Assembly: GCA_035296325.1 (NCBI GenBank)
Contig: DATHBD010000068.1
Location: 1 to 64,000 of the forward strand
From: DATHBD01 sp035296325
GTDB taxonomy: Bacteria > Actinomycetota > Actinomycetes > Mycobacteriales > Micromonosporaceae
Direction: 5' to 3'
Length of the DNA: 64,000 nt
The position numbers were made by a program, and so were the translations under genes. Each line of letters begins with the position of its first letter. Position 1 is the first letter of the stretch. Of this stretch, positions 43,340 to 51,144 are shown in pieces. The notes beneath the pieces are model-generated. The model searched no databases. It had not been told where the DNA came from and saw nothing but the letters and a program-made list of their open reading frames with translations.

Positions 43340-43783
43340 GTGGAGGACACCGATCGCGCCATCGTGGCCGCCCTTGCCGAGGATGGTCGGCTGTCATACA
43401 CCGACCTGGCCGAGCGGGTCGGGCTGTCGGTGTCCGCGGTGCACCAGCGGGTTCGCCGGCTGGAGCAGCGCGGTGTGATCAAGGGGTACGTCGCCCGGGT
43501 GGACTACGACGCGATCGGGCTGCCGCTGACCGCCTTCGTCGCGATCCGCCCGATCGATCCGTCGCAGCCCGACGACGCACCGGACCGCCTCACCGTGCTC
43601 CCGGAGATCGAGGCCTGCTACTCGGTGGCGGGGGAGGATTTCTACCTGCTGCTGGTGCGGGTGGCCAACCCGGCCGGCCTGGAGCGGCTGCTCCAGGAGA
43701 TCCGCACCTGCGCCAACGTGATCACCCGGACCACGGTGGTGCTCTCCACGCCGTACGAGTCGAGGGTGCCCCGGATCACCTGA
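43340..43783 (+). CDS. Lrp/AsnC family transcriptional regulator
   Basis: A 147-residue regulator with an N-terminal HTH (DLAERVGLSVSAVHQRVRRL) and a C-terminal AsnC/RAM ligand-binding domain (EACYSVAGEDFYLLLVRV). Such proteins sense amino acids. The lysine-degradation operon is 7.4 kb downstream; control of it would be speculation. The gene overlaps the end of the convergent phosphatase by 8 bases. Confidence 0.87.
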   Translation: MEDTDRAIVAALAEDGRLSYTDLAERVGLSVSAVHQRVRRLEQRGVIKGYVARVDYDAIGLPLTAFVAIRPIDPSQPDDAPDRLTVLPEIEACYSVAGEDFYLLLVRVANPAGLERLLQEIRTCANVITRTTVVLSTPYESRVPRIT

Positions 43784-44348
43784 CCGGGCGGTTCCACTCC
43801 AGGATCACCTGCCGGTCGTGCTCGTGGCCGAGGGTGCTGGTCGTGCCGGTGTCGAGCCGCAGCCGGCCACCGAGGGCGGGGGGCGCGCCGATCCACCGGG
43901 CCCCGGCGACCCGCAACGCGTGGCCGTGTGCCACCAGGGCCACGTCGCCGTCGGCGAGCAGGGGCCGGGCCCGCGCCAGTACCCGGTCCAGCCGCGCCGC
44001 TACCTGCTCCGGCTGCTCGCCGCCCGGGCAGCCGTCGGACCAGAGGTCCCAGTCCGGGCGCCGGGTTCGGATGTCGGCCGTGGTGATGCCCTCGTACTCG
44101 CCGTAGTCCCACTCGACCAGGTCTTCATCGACCGCCGATACGGTCAGCCCGGCGAGGTCGGCGGTGCGCCGGGCCCGGCGGCGCGGGCTGCACAGCACCG
44201 CGGCGAAGGACCGCGCGGCCAGGCGTGACGCCAGGCCCCGGGCCTCGGTCTCACCGTGGGCGGTCAGGTCGAGATCGGTGTAGGACGTGTGCCGACGTGT
44301 GGCGCTCCACTCGGTCTGCCCGTGTCGCACCAGCGTGAGGACTCCCAT
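43776..44348 (-). CDS. Histidine phosphatase family protein
   Basis: A 190-residue phosphoglycerate-mutase-like phosphatase. The catalytic RHGQ is at residues 8-11 (His9), EWDYGEYEG carries the acid/base region, and VAHGHALR contains the second His. The size fits small histidine phosphatases; substrate is unknown. It is convergent with the Lrp gene. Confidence 0.87.
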   Translation of the reverse strand: MGVLTLVRHGQTEWSATRRHTSYTDLDLTAHGETEARGLASRLAARSFAAVLCSPRRRARRTADLAGLTVSAVDEDLVEWDYGEYEGITTADIRTRRPDWDLWSDGCPGGEQPEQVAARLDRVLARARPLLADGDVALVAHGHALRVAGARWIGAPPALGGRLRLDTGTTSTLGHEHDRQVILEWNRPVR

Positions 44349-44440
44349 GGCCCCATTCTGGCCCGGTCGTGGGCGCGGCCCCGCGGAGGCCTCTGCGCCG
44401 TCGGCAGACAGTAAACTAGCTTCCTAGGATGCCTTAGCAG

Positions 44441-44458
44441 GCGTGGCTACCGCCACGC
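44441..44458 (-). other. Hairpin downstream of corA (6-bp stem)
   Basis: GCGTGG and CCACGC arms around a CTACCG loop. Together with the hairpin at 44468-44483 it forms a two-hairpin cluster in the gap between corA and the phosphatase gene. On the plus strand a TAGGAT box at 44425-44430 precedes it (see findings). Confidence 0.5.
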
Positions 44459-44467
44459 TGCACAAAT

Positions 44468-44483
44468 CCGCTCCAAGGAGCGG
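44468..44483 (-). terminator. Hairpin 21 bases after the corA stop, probable terminator
   Basis: CCGCTCC-AA-GGAGCGG, closing as a six-base-pair stem with a four-base loop, downstream of corA on the minus strand. Its position and strength fit an intrinsic terminator; no U-run. Confidence 0.55.
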
Positions 44484-44504
44484 CGGCTTTCCCGGGGGAG
44501 TGGG

Positions 44505-45638
44505 CTACAACCAGCCCGAGCGGCGGAAGAGGCGGTACAGGGTCAGGAAGGCCAGGCCCATCAACCCCAGCGCGTACGGGTAGCCGTAGGTCCAGTGCAG
44601 TTCCGGCATGGCGTCGAAGTTCATGCCGTAGATGCCGGCGATGGCGGTCTGCGCAGCGGCGATGGCCGCCCAGGATGCGATCTTCCGCATGTCGTTGTTC
44701 TGCTCCACCGTGACCTGCGCCAGCCTGGCCTGCAGGATCGAGTTGAGCAGGTCGTCGAGTGCGGCCACCCGGTCGACTGCGCGGGCCAGCTGCCCGGATG
44801 CGTCGGCGAAGTAGCGGTGCAGGCCGGTGGGGAGGTCGCCGCGGTGCTGCGCGAGGAGCGCCTGCAGCGGCGCCTGGAGCGGAAAGACCGCACGTTTGAA
44901 CTCCACCAGCTCGCGTTTGAGCTGGTACACCTGCTGCACGTCAGTGCCGCCGTCGCGCGCGAAGGCCGTCTCCTCAAGCTTCTCGAGGTCCTTCTCCACG
45001 TGCCCGGCGACGTCGTGGTAGAGGCCCACCATCCGGGCGCAGACCGCGTGCGCCACCGCCCAGGGGCCCTGCGCGAGCACGGAGCGCCGCTGTTCCAGGT
45101 CGGCCCGCACGGCTCCCAGTGCGCCCGCCGGGCCGTGCCGCACGGTGATGACGAAGTCGCGGCCCACCAGGACCATCACGTCGCCGGTGTCGACCACCTC
45201 GGAGCTGGCGGTGAGTTCGGGGTGTTCCACGTAGCGGGCGGTACGCAGTACGAGCAGCGTCACGTCACCGTGCTTCTCCACCGCGGGACGGTGACCGTCG
45301 CTCAGGGTCTGCTCGACGGTTAGTTCGTGCAGGCTGAACGTCCGGGCCACCGACGCCATCAGCGCGGCGTCGGGCTGGTGCAGCCCGAGCCACACGAAGG
45401 CGTGCCGCCGCCCACGGGCCCGGGCGAACGCGTCGGTGTGGTGCACCTGACCGGCCTGGCGCTGTCCGTTGACGTATACCGCGCAGTCGACCACGGCGTC
45501 GTGGCGCAGGATTTCGGCCGGCACCGGCTCCGCCTGCGGTATGACCGTGTCCAGGAGCCGTCGCCAGGCCGTGGTCAGCAGCCCGGTGGCCATGGATGCC
45601 GGCATGGCCGACCGTTCCCGCTGTCGCTGTTCGGGCAT
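44505..45638 (-). CDS. corA: CorA family divalent metal (Mg2+/Co2+) transporter
   Basis: A 377-residue CorA protein: cytoplasmic alpha/beta N-domain, long helices with a predicted coiled coil, then two C-terminal membrane helices. The GMN signature appears in GIYGMNFDAMPEL just after the first of them. ATG at 45638 follows AGGAG; upstream in-frame starts to 45752 read into an Arg/Pro-rich extension. Transports Mg2+ or Co2+ across the inner membrane. Confidence 0.88.
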   Translation of the reverse strand: MPEQRQRERSAMPASMATGLLTTAWRRLLDTVIPQAEPVPAEILRHDAVVDCAVYVNGQRQAGQVHHTDAFARARGRRHAFVWLGLHQPDAALMASVARTFSLHELTVEQTLSDGHRPAVEKHGDVTLLVLRTARYVEHPELTASSEVVDTGDVMVLVGRDFVITVRHGPAGALGAVRADLEQRRSVLAQGPWAVAHAVCARMVGLYHDVAGHVEKDLEKLEETAFARDGGTDVQQVYQLKRELVEFKRAVFPLQAPLQALLAQHRGDLPTGLHRYFADASGQLARAVDRVAALDDLLNSILQARLAQVTVEQNNDMRKIASWAAIAAAQTAIAGIYGMNFDAMPELHWTYGYPYALGLMGLAFLTLYRLFRRSGWL

Positions 45639-45819
45639 CACCGCTCCTGGTTGCCGCTGGTTGTTGTTCCCGTGCACGGTAGGACGCCGCCGTCCCGGCG
45701 TATCCGGCGCGTCCACCGGGGACACGTGGCGCGACACCGTGCGGTACGCCATGGTGAACGACGACCGGCCGGCGGTGATGCGCCGGCCGGGTGGCCCGCC
45801 GCCGGAATGATCAGAGGGG

Positions 45820-47244
45820 GTGCCGGTGGACCTGTCGGAGTACGCCAGCCTGGACGCGGTCGGCCTGCGGCAGTTGATCGAGTCGGGTCAGGTGACTGCG
45901 GCCGAGGTCGCCGACGTGGCCCGTGATGCGCTCGACCTGGCTCACGCCGAGCTCAATGCGCTGACGTTGCCGCTGTTCTCGCCAGCGCTCGATGCTGAGC
46001 CGGGCGGGCCGCTGGCGGGCGTGCCGTTCGTGATCAAGGACAGTGGGCCGTTCGCCCGCGGGGTGCCCTTCGCGCTCGGCAGTCGCAGCGTGCGCGGGGC
46101 GGTGGCGATGGTGGACCACGAACTGATGGCCCGGTTCCGGGCCGCCGGGCTGGTGACGCTCGGCCAGACGACCGCGCCGGAACTTGGGCTCAGCTTCGCG
46201 ACCGAGTCGGCCCGGTACGGGGTCACCCGCAACCCCTGGGCGCCCGACCGGGGGGTGGGCGGGTCGAGTGGGGGGTCGGCGGCGCTGGTGGCCGCCGGTG
46301 CGGTGCCCCTTGCCCACGGCAATGACGGGGGCGGGTCGGTGCGCGTACCGGCGTCGTGCTGCGGGCTGGTCGGGCTGAAGCCGAGCCGCGGCCGCACGCC
46401 GAGCGGGCCGAACTTCGGCGAGGTGGGTTTTGGGCTGATCGTCGAGTTCGGCCTCGCCCGGACCGTCCGCGACGCGGCGCTGCTGCTGGATGCGGTGGCC
46501 GCGCCGATGTTGGGCGAGAAGTACGTGGCGCCCGCGCCGGCGCGGGCGTACCCGGCGGAGGTCGGTGCCGACCCGGGGCGGCTGCGGGTCGCGGTGACCA
46601 CGCAGGCCTGGTCCGGGACGCCGGTCGATCCCCAGGTCGCCGCGGTCACCGTCACCGTCGGCAAGGCGCTGGAGTGGCTCGGGCACGCGGTGACCGAGGC
46701 GAGCCCCGAGGTGGATCCGGAGGCGGTGATCGAGGCGGCGATGTTGGCGGCGATAGCCACCGGTGCCGCGATGCTGGCCGGACCGCGCCGGCCGGATCCG
46801 TTCCTGCTGGAGGCGGTGTCCCGGCGGGTGATCGCGGAGACCGAGGCGGCGACGGCACTTGACGTCATGGCCGGCATCGATGCGCAGCACCGGGTGACCC
46901 GCCCGATCGGGCGGTTCTTCGCCCGCCACGATCTGCTCCTCACGCCGACGCTCGGGCAGCTCCCGGCGGCGCACGGCACGTTGGACTACGACAACCCCGA
47001 GCACACCGTGCGGTCGTGGCTGCGGCGGCTGTTCGAGTACGGGCCGTTCACCGCGCCGTTCAACGTCTCCGGGCACCCGGCGATCAGCCTGCCGCTCGGG
47101 CTGAGCCGGGACGGGTTGCCGATCGGCGTGCAGTTGGTCGCGGCGCAGGGCCGCGAGGATCTGCTGCTGCGGGTGGCGGCCCAGTTGGAGGAGGCGGTGC
47201 CGTGGCGGGACCGGGAGCCGGCGATCTTCGTCGGCCGGTACTGA
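45820..47244 (+). CDS. Amidase signature family protein
   Basis: A 474-residue amidase. Lys73 in PFVIKDSG, the Gly/Ser-rich GGSSGGSAA loop (Ser149/150) and Ser173 in GNDGGGSVR are the Ser-cisSer-Lys triad. C-terminal block LRRLFEYGPFTAPFNVSGHPA fits the family. Substrate unknown. GTG at 45820 is followed by a second in-frame GTG at 45826, which sits a better distance from CAGAGGGG; either could be used. Confidence 0.85.
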   Translation: MPVDLSEYASLDAVGLRQLIESGQVTAAEVADVARDALDLAHAELNALTLPLFSPALDAEPGGPLAGVPFVIKDSGPFARGVPFALGSRSVRGAVAMVDHELMARFRAAGLVTLGQTTAPELGLSFATESARYGVTRNPWAPDRGVGGSSGGSAALVAAGAVPLAHGNDGGGSVRVPASCCGLVGLKPSRGRTPSGPNFGEVGFGLIVEFGLARTVRDAALLLDAVAAPMLGEKYVAPAPARAYPAEVGADPGRLRVAVTTQAWSGTPVDPQVAAVTVTVGKALEWLGHAVTEASPEVDPEAVIEAAMLAAIATGAAMLAGPRRPDPFLLEAVSRRVIAETEAATALDVMAGIDAQHRVTRPIGRFFARHDLLLTPTLGQLPAAHGTLDYDNPEHTVRSWLRRLFEYGPFTAPFNVSGHPAISLPLGLSRDGLPIGVQLVAAQGREDLLLRVAAQLEEAVPWRDREPAIFVGRY

Positions 47245-47352
47245 GCGGCGCTCTGTTACGACCTGGTTACCCGGCTGCGAACCGGCGGTGGCACGGCGGA
47301 TCCACGCTGGGGGGGTCATGTCCCTGACGACCAGTGGATCGAGGAGAGCGCA

Positions 47353-47934
47353 ATGGGGATCAACAGAGTTCTGGGAGCGGTCGCGGTCGCCCTGTGCGGC
47401 GTACTGACCGCCGGCGTCGCCGTCGCCGGCCCGGCGGTGGGTGGCACGCGTACCGCCGCGGCGGCACCGTACTGCGGCCTCACCTGGGGTAGCGCGGAGA
47501 AGGCGGTGGACGCGTTCGGCAGCGGGCCGCTAATCGCCACCCGTACCGGGCAGCACGCCTGCTTCGACCGGGTGGTGTTCGAGTTTGACGGGCCGGCGAC
47601 CGGCTACCGGGTGTTCTACGGCGAGGTGTACACCGGCGGCGAGGGCATGGCGATGTCGCCGTACACGGCCGGTGGCGCTCTGCTGCATGTCGAGCTACTG
47701 AACCCGGCGTACGCCGAGTCGGGCGCGACCTATCCGCACCGGCTGGGCGACCACGTCGCAAACGTGGTGCGGTACCAGACGCTGCGCGATGTCGTCTACG
47801 CCGGCAGTTACGAGGGCTACTCCACGTTCGCGGTCGGTGTCCGGGCCCGCCTGCCGTTCCAGGTGAGTGTGCTTGCCGGGCCGGGTACGCACTCCCGGAT
47901 CGTCGTCGACGTGGCCCATGCCTGGCAGGCGTGA
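47353..47934 (+). CDS. Secreted AMIN-like domain protein
   Basis: A 193-residue exported protein. The signal peptide covers about residues 1-26, with cleavage near GVAVAGPAV, and no lipobox. The mature part has CGLTWGS, HACFDRVVFEFDGPATGYRV and GALLHVELL, the pattern of actinobacterial AMIN-like proteins, thought to bind envelope components. ATG at 47353 follows GAGGAGAG. The two Cys residues could form a disulphide. Confidence 0.8.
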   Translation: MGINRVLGAVAVALCGVLTAGVAVAGPAVGGTRTAAAAPYCGLTWGSAEKAVDAFGSGPLIATRTGQHACFDRVVFEFDGPATGYRVFYGEVYTGGEGMAMSPYTAGGALLHVELLNPAYAESGATYPHRLGDHVANVVRYQTLRDVVYAGSYEGYSTFAVGVRARLPFQVSVLAGPGTHSRIVVDVAHAWQA

Positions 47935-48017
47935 GCGGGTAGCCGTCGCACCAGCACCACGGTGGCCCGGCGCCGCGGGCCGCTGTGGCGTTGCCGGCCG
48001 CTGTGGCGTTGCGGGGC

Positions 48018-48023
48018 TACCCT
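48018..48023 (+). promoter_or_regulatory. -10 box TACCCT of the two-component operon (leaderless-type)
   Basis: TACCCT ends 8 bases before the ATG at 48032; no ribosome-binding site. Confidence 0.5.
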
Positions 48024-48031
48024 GGCGGGCG

Positions 48032-48712
48032 ATGGAGGGCAGGCTGCTCGTCGTTGAGGACGATGCCTCGATTCGCGAGGTCACCGCCCTCGCATTGGCA
48101 CGGGCCGGCTTCCGGGTCAGCACGGCGGTCGACGGACGTGAGGCGTTGGCGGTCTGGCGCTCCGCCGATCTGGACCTGGTCGTGCTGGACGTGATGCTGC
48201 CCGGCCTGGACGGCCTTGAGGTGTGCCGCGAGATCCGCCGGTCCAGTCAGGTGCCGATCCTCATGCTGACCGCGCGAACCGACACGATCGACGTCGTGGT
48301 GGGGCTGGAGTGCGGGGCCGACGACTACGTCAAGAAGCCGTTCGACGTCGTGGAGCTGACCGCGCGGGTGCGGGCGCTGTTGCGGCGCCGGTCGGCGCCG
48401 GCACCGCAGTCGGCCATCGCCGTGGGGGCGTTGGAGGTCGACCCGGTTCGGTTTCTCGCCCGCAAGGACGGGCGCGAGCTGGTCCTGACGGCGACGGAGT
48501 TCCGTCTGCTCCTGGAGCTGGCTCGTCGCCCGGGGCAGGTGTTCACCCGGGACGTGCTGCTCGATCGGGTCTGGAGTTATCCGTTCCTCGGTGACTCGCG
48601 CCTGGTGGACGTGGCAATCCAGCGGTTGCGGGCGAAGGTCGAGGACGATCCGGCCCAGCCGAGGTTGATCCAGACCGTGCGCGGTGTCGGGTACCGCCTC
48701 GCGGAGCCGTGA
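48032..48712 (+). CDS. OmpR/PhoB-type response regulator
   Basis: A 226-residue regulator. Receiver domain with Asp10/Asp11, phospho-acceptor Asp53 and Lys102 (VKKPFD); C-terminal winged helix (TATEFRLLLELARRPGQVFT and VDVAIQRLRAKVEDDPAQPR). Its stop overlaps the kinase start by four bases. The operon response regulator, kinase, GerMN lipoprotein resembles MtrA-MtrB-LpqB and CseB-CseC-CseA layouts, but it is not assigned to either. Confidence 0.93.
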   Translation: MEGRLLVVEDDASIREVTALALARAGFRVSTAVDGREALAVWRSADLDLVVLDVMLPGLDGLEVCREIRRSSQVPILMLTARTDTIDVVVGLECGADDYVKKPFDVVELTARVRALLRRRSAPAPQSAIAVGALEVDPVRFLARKDGRELVLTATEFRLLLELARRPGQVFTRDVLLDRVWSYPFLGDSRLVDVAIQRLRAKVEDDPAQPRLIQTVRGVGYRLAEP

Positions 48713-50175
48713 GCGGTGCCGTGGCGGCCCGGGCGACGACAACGCGTGCGGCGGCGACGCGGGCGATCGCGCCAGGTCGGTTCCGGCGCCGGCTGACGGT
48801 GGCGTTCGTCCTCGTCGCCGGCGTCTCGGCGGCCGCGTTGGCGGTCGGGTCGTATCTGATGGTCCGGCAGGCCCGCCTGGACGACTCGCTCCAGCGGGCC
48901 GCGGACGATGCCCGCTACCAGCTGGTCGTGGCGCGGCAGTTCCTGCCGTTGGACGAGGAGCGGGGCGGGAGCCTGCTGGCCAGCTTCGAAAGCAGCGGTC
49001 GGCATGTGGTGCTGCGGACCGCCGACGCCACCACGGCCTCCAACGAGTCGTTCCACCCGTCCCCCGGGCCGCGGTTGCGCGCGGCGGTGGCGGCGGGGCA
49101 ACTGGGGTACGAGCGTCCGCCGGGCCGGCGTGCGTTGCTGCTGGTGGGTGGGCGGATCCCGGGTTCGACGGCGGAGCTGTACCTGGTGCACGTGGAGGAC
49201 CGGATCCACGCCGACCTGGTTCAGCTGCGGGTGGCGCTGCTGGCCGGCTGGGTGGCGGTGGCGCTGTTCGCGGCCGGTGTCGGGCACCGCCTCGCGCGGC
49301 GCACCCTGGACCCGGTGGACCGGGCCAGCCGGGCCGCCCGGGCGGTCGCGGAGGGTCTGCTGGCCACCCGACTGCCGGTGCAGGGGCGCGACGAGTTCGG
49401 CGCGTGGGCGGCGTCGTTCAATCAGATGGCCGAGGCGTTGCAGGCGAAGATCACCGCGTTGTCGGCGGCGCAGGCGCGGGAGCGGCGGTTCACCGCGGAT
49501 GTCGCGCACGAGCTGCGCACGCCGGTGACCGCCCTGGTGGCGGAGGCGTCCCTGCTCGGTGAGCAGGTCGCGCAACTGCCGCCGGAGACCAGGCGGTTGG
49601 CGGAGTTGCTGGTGACCGACGTCGTGCGGCTCCGGCGTCTGCTTGAGGAGCTGATGGAGATTTCCCGGCTCGACGCCGGGCAGGAGGCGGTGGTGGTGCA
49701 GCCGGTGGAGCTCACGCCGCTGCTGCGCGCCCTGCTCGACGCCCGGGGCTGGCTGGATCGCGTCGGGGTGACCGGCGACCCAGTGGTGCTGCAGACCGAC
49801 CCGCGGCGTCTGGAGCGGGTGCTGTCGAATCTGATCGCGAATGCGGTCGAGCACGGTGGGGGCCGGGTCTCGGTCGCCGTGGGCAGGGTGGGGCCGGGCG
49901 TGGTGATCAGCGTGAGCGACGACGGTCCGGGTATTCCGGCCGAGCATCTGCCGCACCTCTTCGACCGGTTCTACAAGATCGACGCGTCGCGCAGCGGTCG
50001 CGGCAGCGGCCTGGGGCTGGCCATCGCGCGGGAGAATGCCCGGCTGCTCGGTGCCGGGCTCGAGGTGTTCAGCGAGGTGGGCGCCGGCACGACGTACCGG
50101 GTCGAGGTCCCGCCATTCCCGCCGCCGCCGCGGCCGGACCCGGCCGATCCGGCGGGACCGGAGGTGGCAGGGTGA
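48709..50175 (+). CDS. Sensor histidine kinase
   Basis: A 488-residue membrane kinase. Membrane helix near 28-52, an extracytoplasmic sensor of about 120 residues, a second helix near 173-192, a HAMP domain, His267 in VAHELRTPV, and a catalytic ATP-binding domain (NLIANAVEHGGG, DDGPGIPAEHL, GSGLGLAIARENA). GTG at 48709. Partner of the upstream regulator. The sensed signal is unknown. Confidence 0.92.
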   Translation: MSGAVAARATTTRAAATRAIAPGRFRRRLTVAFVLVAGVSAAALAVGSYLMVRQARLDDSLQRAADDARYQLVVARQFLPLDEERGGSLLASFESSGRHVVLRTADATTASNESFHPSPGPRLRAAVAAGQLGYERPPGRRALLLVGGRIPGSTAELYLVHVEDRIHADLVQLRVALLAGWVAVALFAAGVGHRLARRTLDPVDRASRAARAVAEGLLATRLPVQGRDEFGAWAASFNQMAEALQAKITALSAAQARERRFTADVAHELRTPVTALVAEASLLGEQVAQLPPETRRLAELLVTDVVRLRRLLEELMEISRLDAGQEAVVVQPVELTPLLRALLDARGWLDRVGVTGDPVVLQTDPRRLERVLSNLIANAVEHGGGRVSVAVGRVGPGVVISVSDDGPGIPAEHLPHLFDRFYKIDASRSGRGSGLGLAIARENARLLGAGLEVFSEVGAGTTYRVEVPPFPPPPRPDPADPAGPEVAG

Positions 50176-51137
50176 TCCGACGCTGCAGCGTTCTCGTCGT
50201 CGTGCTGGCGGTGTGTGCCGGGTGTGCGGGTGCCCGGTCGGGAACGTTGGGGCCGGCCCCGACGGGTCCCCCGCCGTCCGGTGCCGCACCGTCCAGCGTC
50301 GCCGCACCGTCCGGCGAGGCCGCATCGCCCAGCGGGACGGGCGTGCCCGGTGGCCCCGGCAGCCGGGCGCCGGGCCCGTCCGGCGGGGTGGTGGTGCCGC
50401 CCCCGCGCGGCGGCACGCCGACAGCACCGCAGGGCACCGTGACGGTGGCGCTGTGGTTCGTCCGCAACGGGGTGGTCGTGCCCACCCGGCGGACCCGGCC
50501 GGCCACGCCGGCGACCTCGCGGCTGGTGCTGACGGAGCTGCTCGCCGGGCCGTCGTCGGCCGAGGCCGCCGCGGGCCTGGTCGGCGCCATCCCGGCCGGT
50601 GTCGAATTCCACGTTGCCGGGATCGCGGACGGTGTGGCGACGGTGAGCTTCGACGCGGCGTTCTACGCGGGTGCGCCGGAGACGGCGCGGCTGCGCCGGG
50701 CGCAGGTGGTCTACAGCCTGACCCAGTTCCCGACGGTCAACCGGGTCGCATTCGCCTCCCGCGGGCAGTCGCTGGGCGGTGCGGTTGGCGGGCCGGCCGG
50801 GCGGGCGGAGTACGCCGATCTGCTGGCGCCGATCGTGGTGACCAGCCCGGTGATCGGCGAGACGGTCGCCAGTCCGGTCATGGTGGTGGGTACCGCCGAC
50901 GTGGTCGAGGCCACCGTGAACGTGCGGCTGCTCGACGCCGCGGGCCGGGAGGTCGCGACCGCGTTCACCACGGCGAGCTGCGGGGGCGGCTGTCGGGGCG
51001 GGTACAGCGTGGCGGTGCCGTTCCGCGCCACGCCGGGCGGGCCGGGGCTGGTCGAGGTGTACGAGGTGTCGGCGGAGGACGGGGCGCGTCGCAACGTGGT
51101 GGCGATTGCGGTGGTGTTCCCGCCTGACCCGCCGTGA
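50172..51137 (+). CDS. Lipoprotein with GerMN and Gmad2-type domains
   Basis: A 321-residue secreted protein. The N-terminus MIRRCSVLVVVLAVCAGC is a lipoprotein-like signal; the box before Cys18 is not a perfect LxxC (Cys at -3), and Cys15 is an alternative. A Pro/Ser/Gly-rich linker to about residue 75 is followed by the GerMN domain (VALWFVRNGVVVPT and LLAGPSSAEAAAG) and a C-terminal Gmad2-like immunoglobulin-type domain. As in LpqB it may modulate the upstream sensor kinase. The ATG/GTG start overlaps the kinase stop by four bases. Confidence 0.82.
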   Translation: MIRRCSVLVVVLAVCAGCAGARSGTLGPAPTGPPPSGAAPSSVAAPSGEAASPSGTGVPGGPGSRAPGPSGGVVVPPPRGGTPTAPQGTVTVALWFVRNGVVVPTRRTRPATPATSRLVLTELLAGPSSAEAAAGLVGAIPAGVEFHVAGIADGVATVSFDAAFYAGAPETARLRRAQVVYSLTQFPTVNRVAFASRGQSLGGAVGGPAGRAEYADLLAPIVVTSPVIGETVASPVMVVGTADVVEATVNVRLLDAAGREVATAFTTASCGGGCRGGYSVAVPFRATPGGPGLVEVYEVSAEDGARRNVVAIAVVFPPDPP

Positions 51138-51144
51138 CCGCCGG

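Noticed and set aside
44401..44504. Mg2+ riboswitch (M-box) for corA
   Set aside because: It lies downstream of corA, not upstream, and no M-box pattern was recognised.
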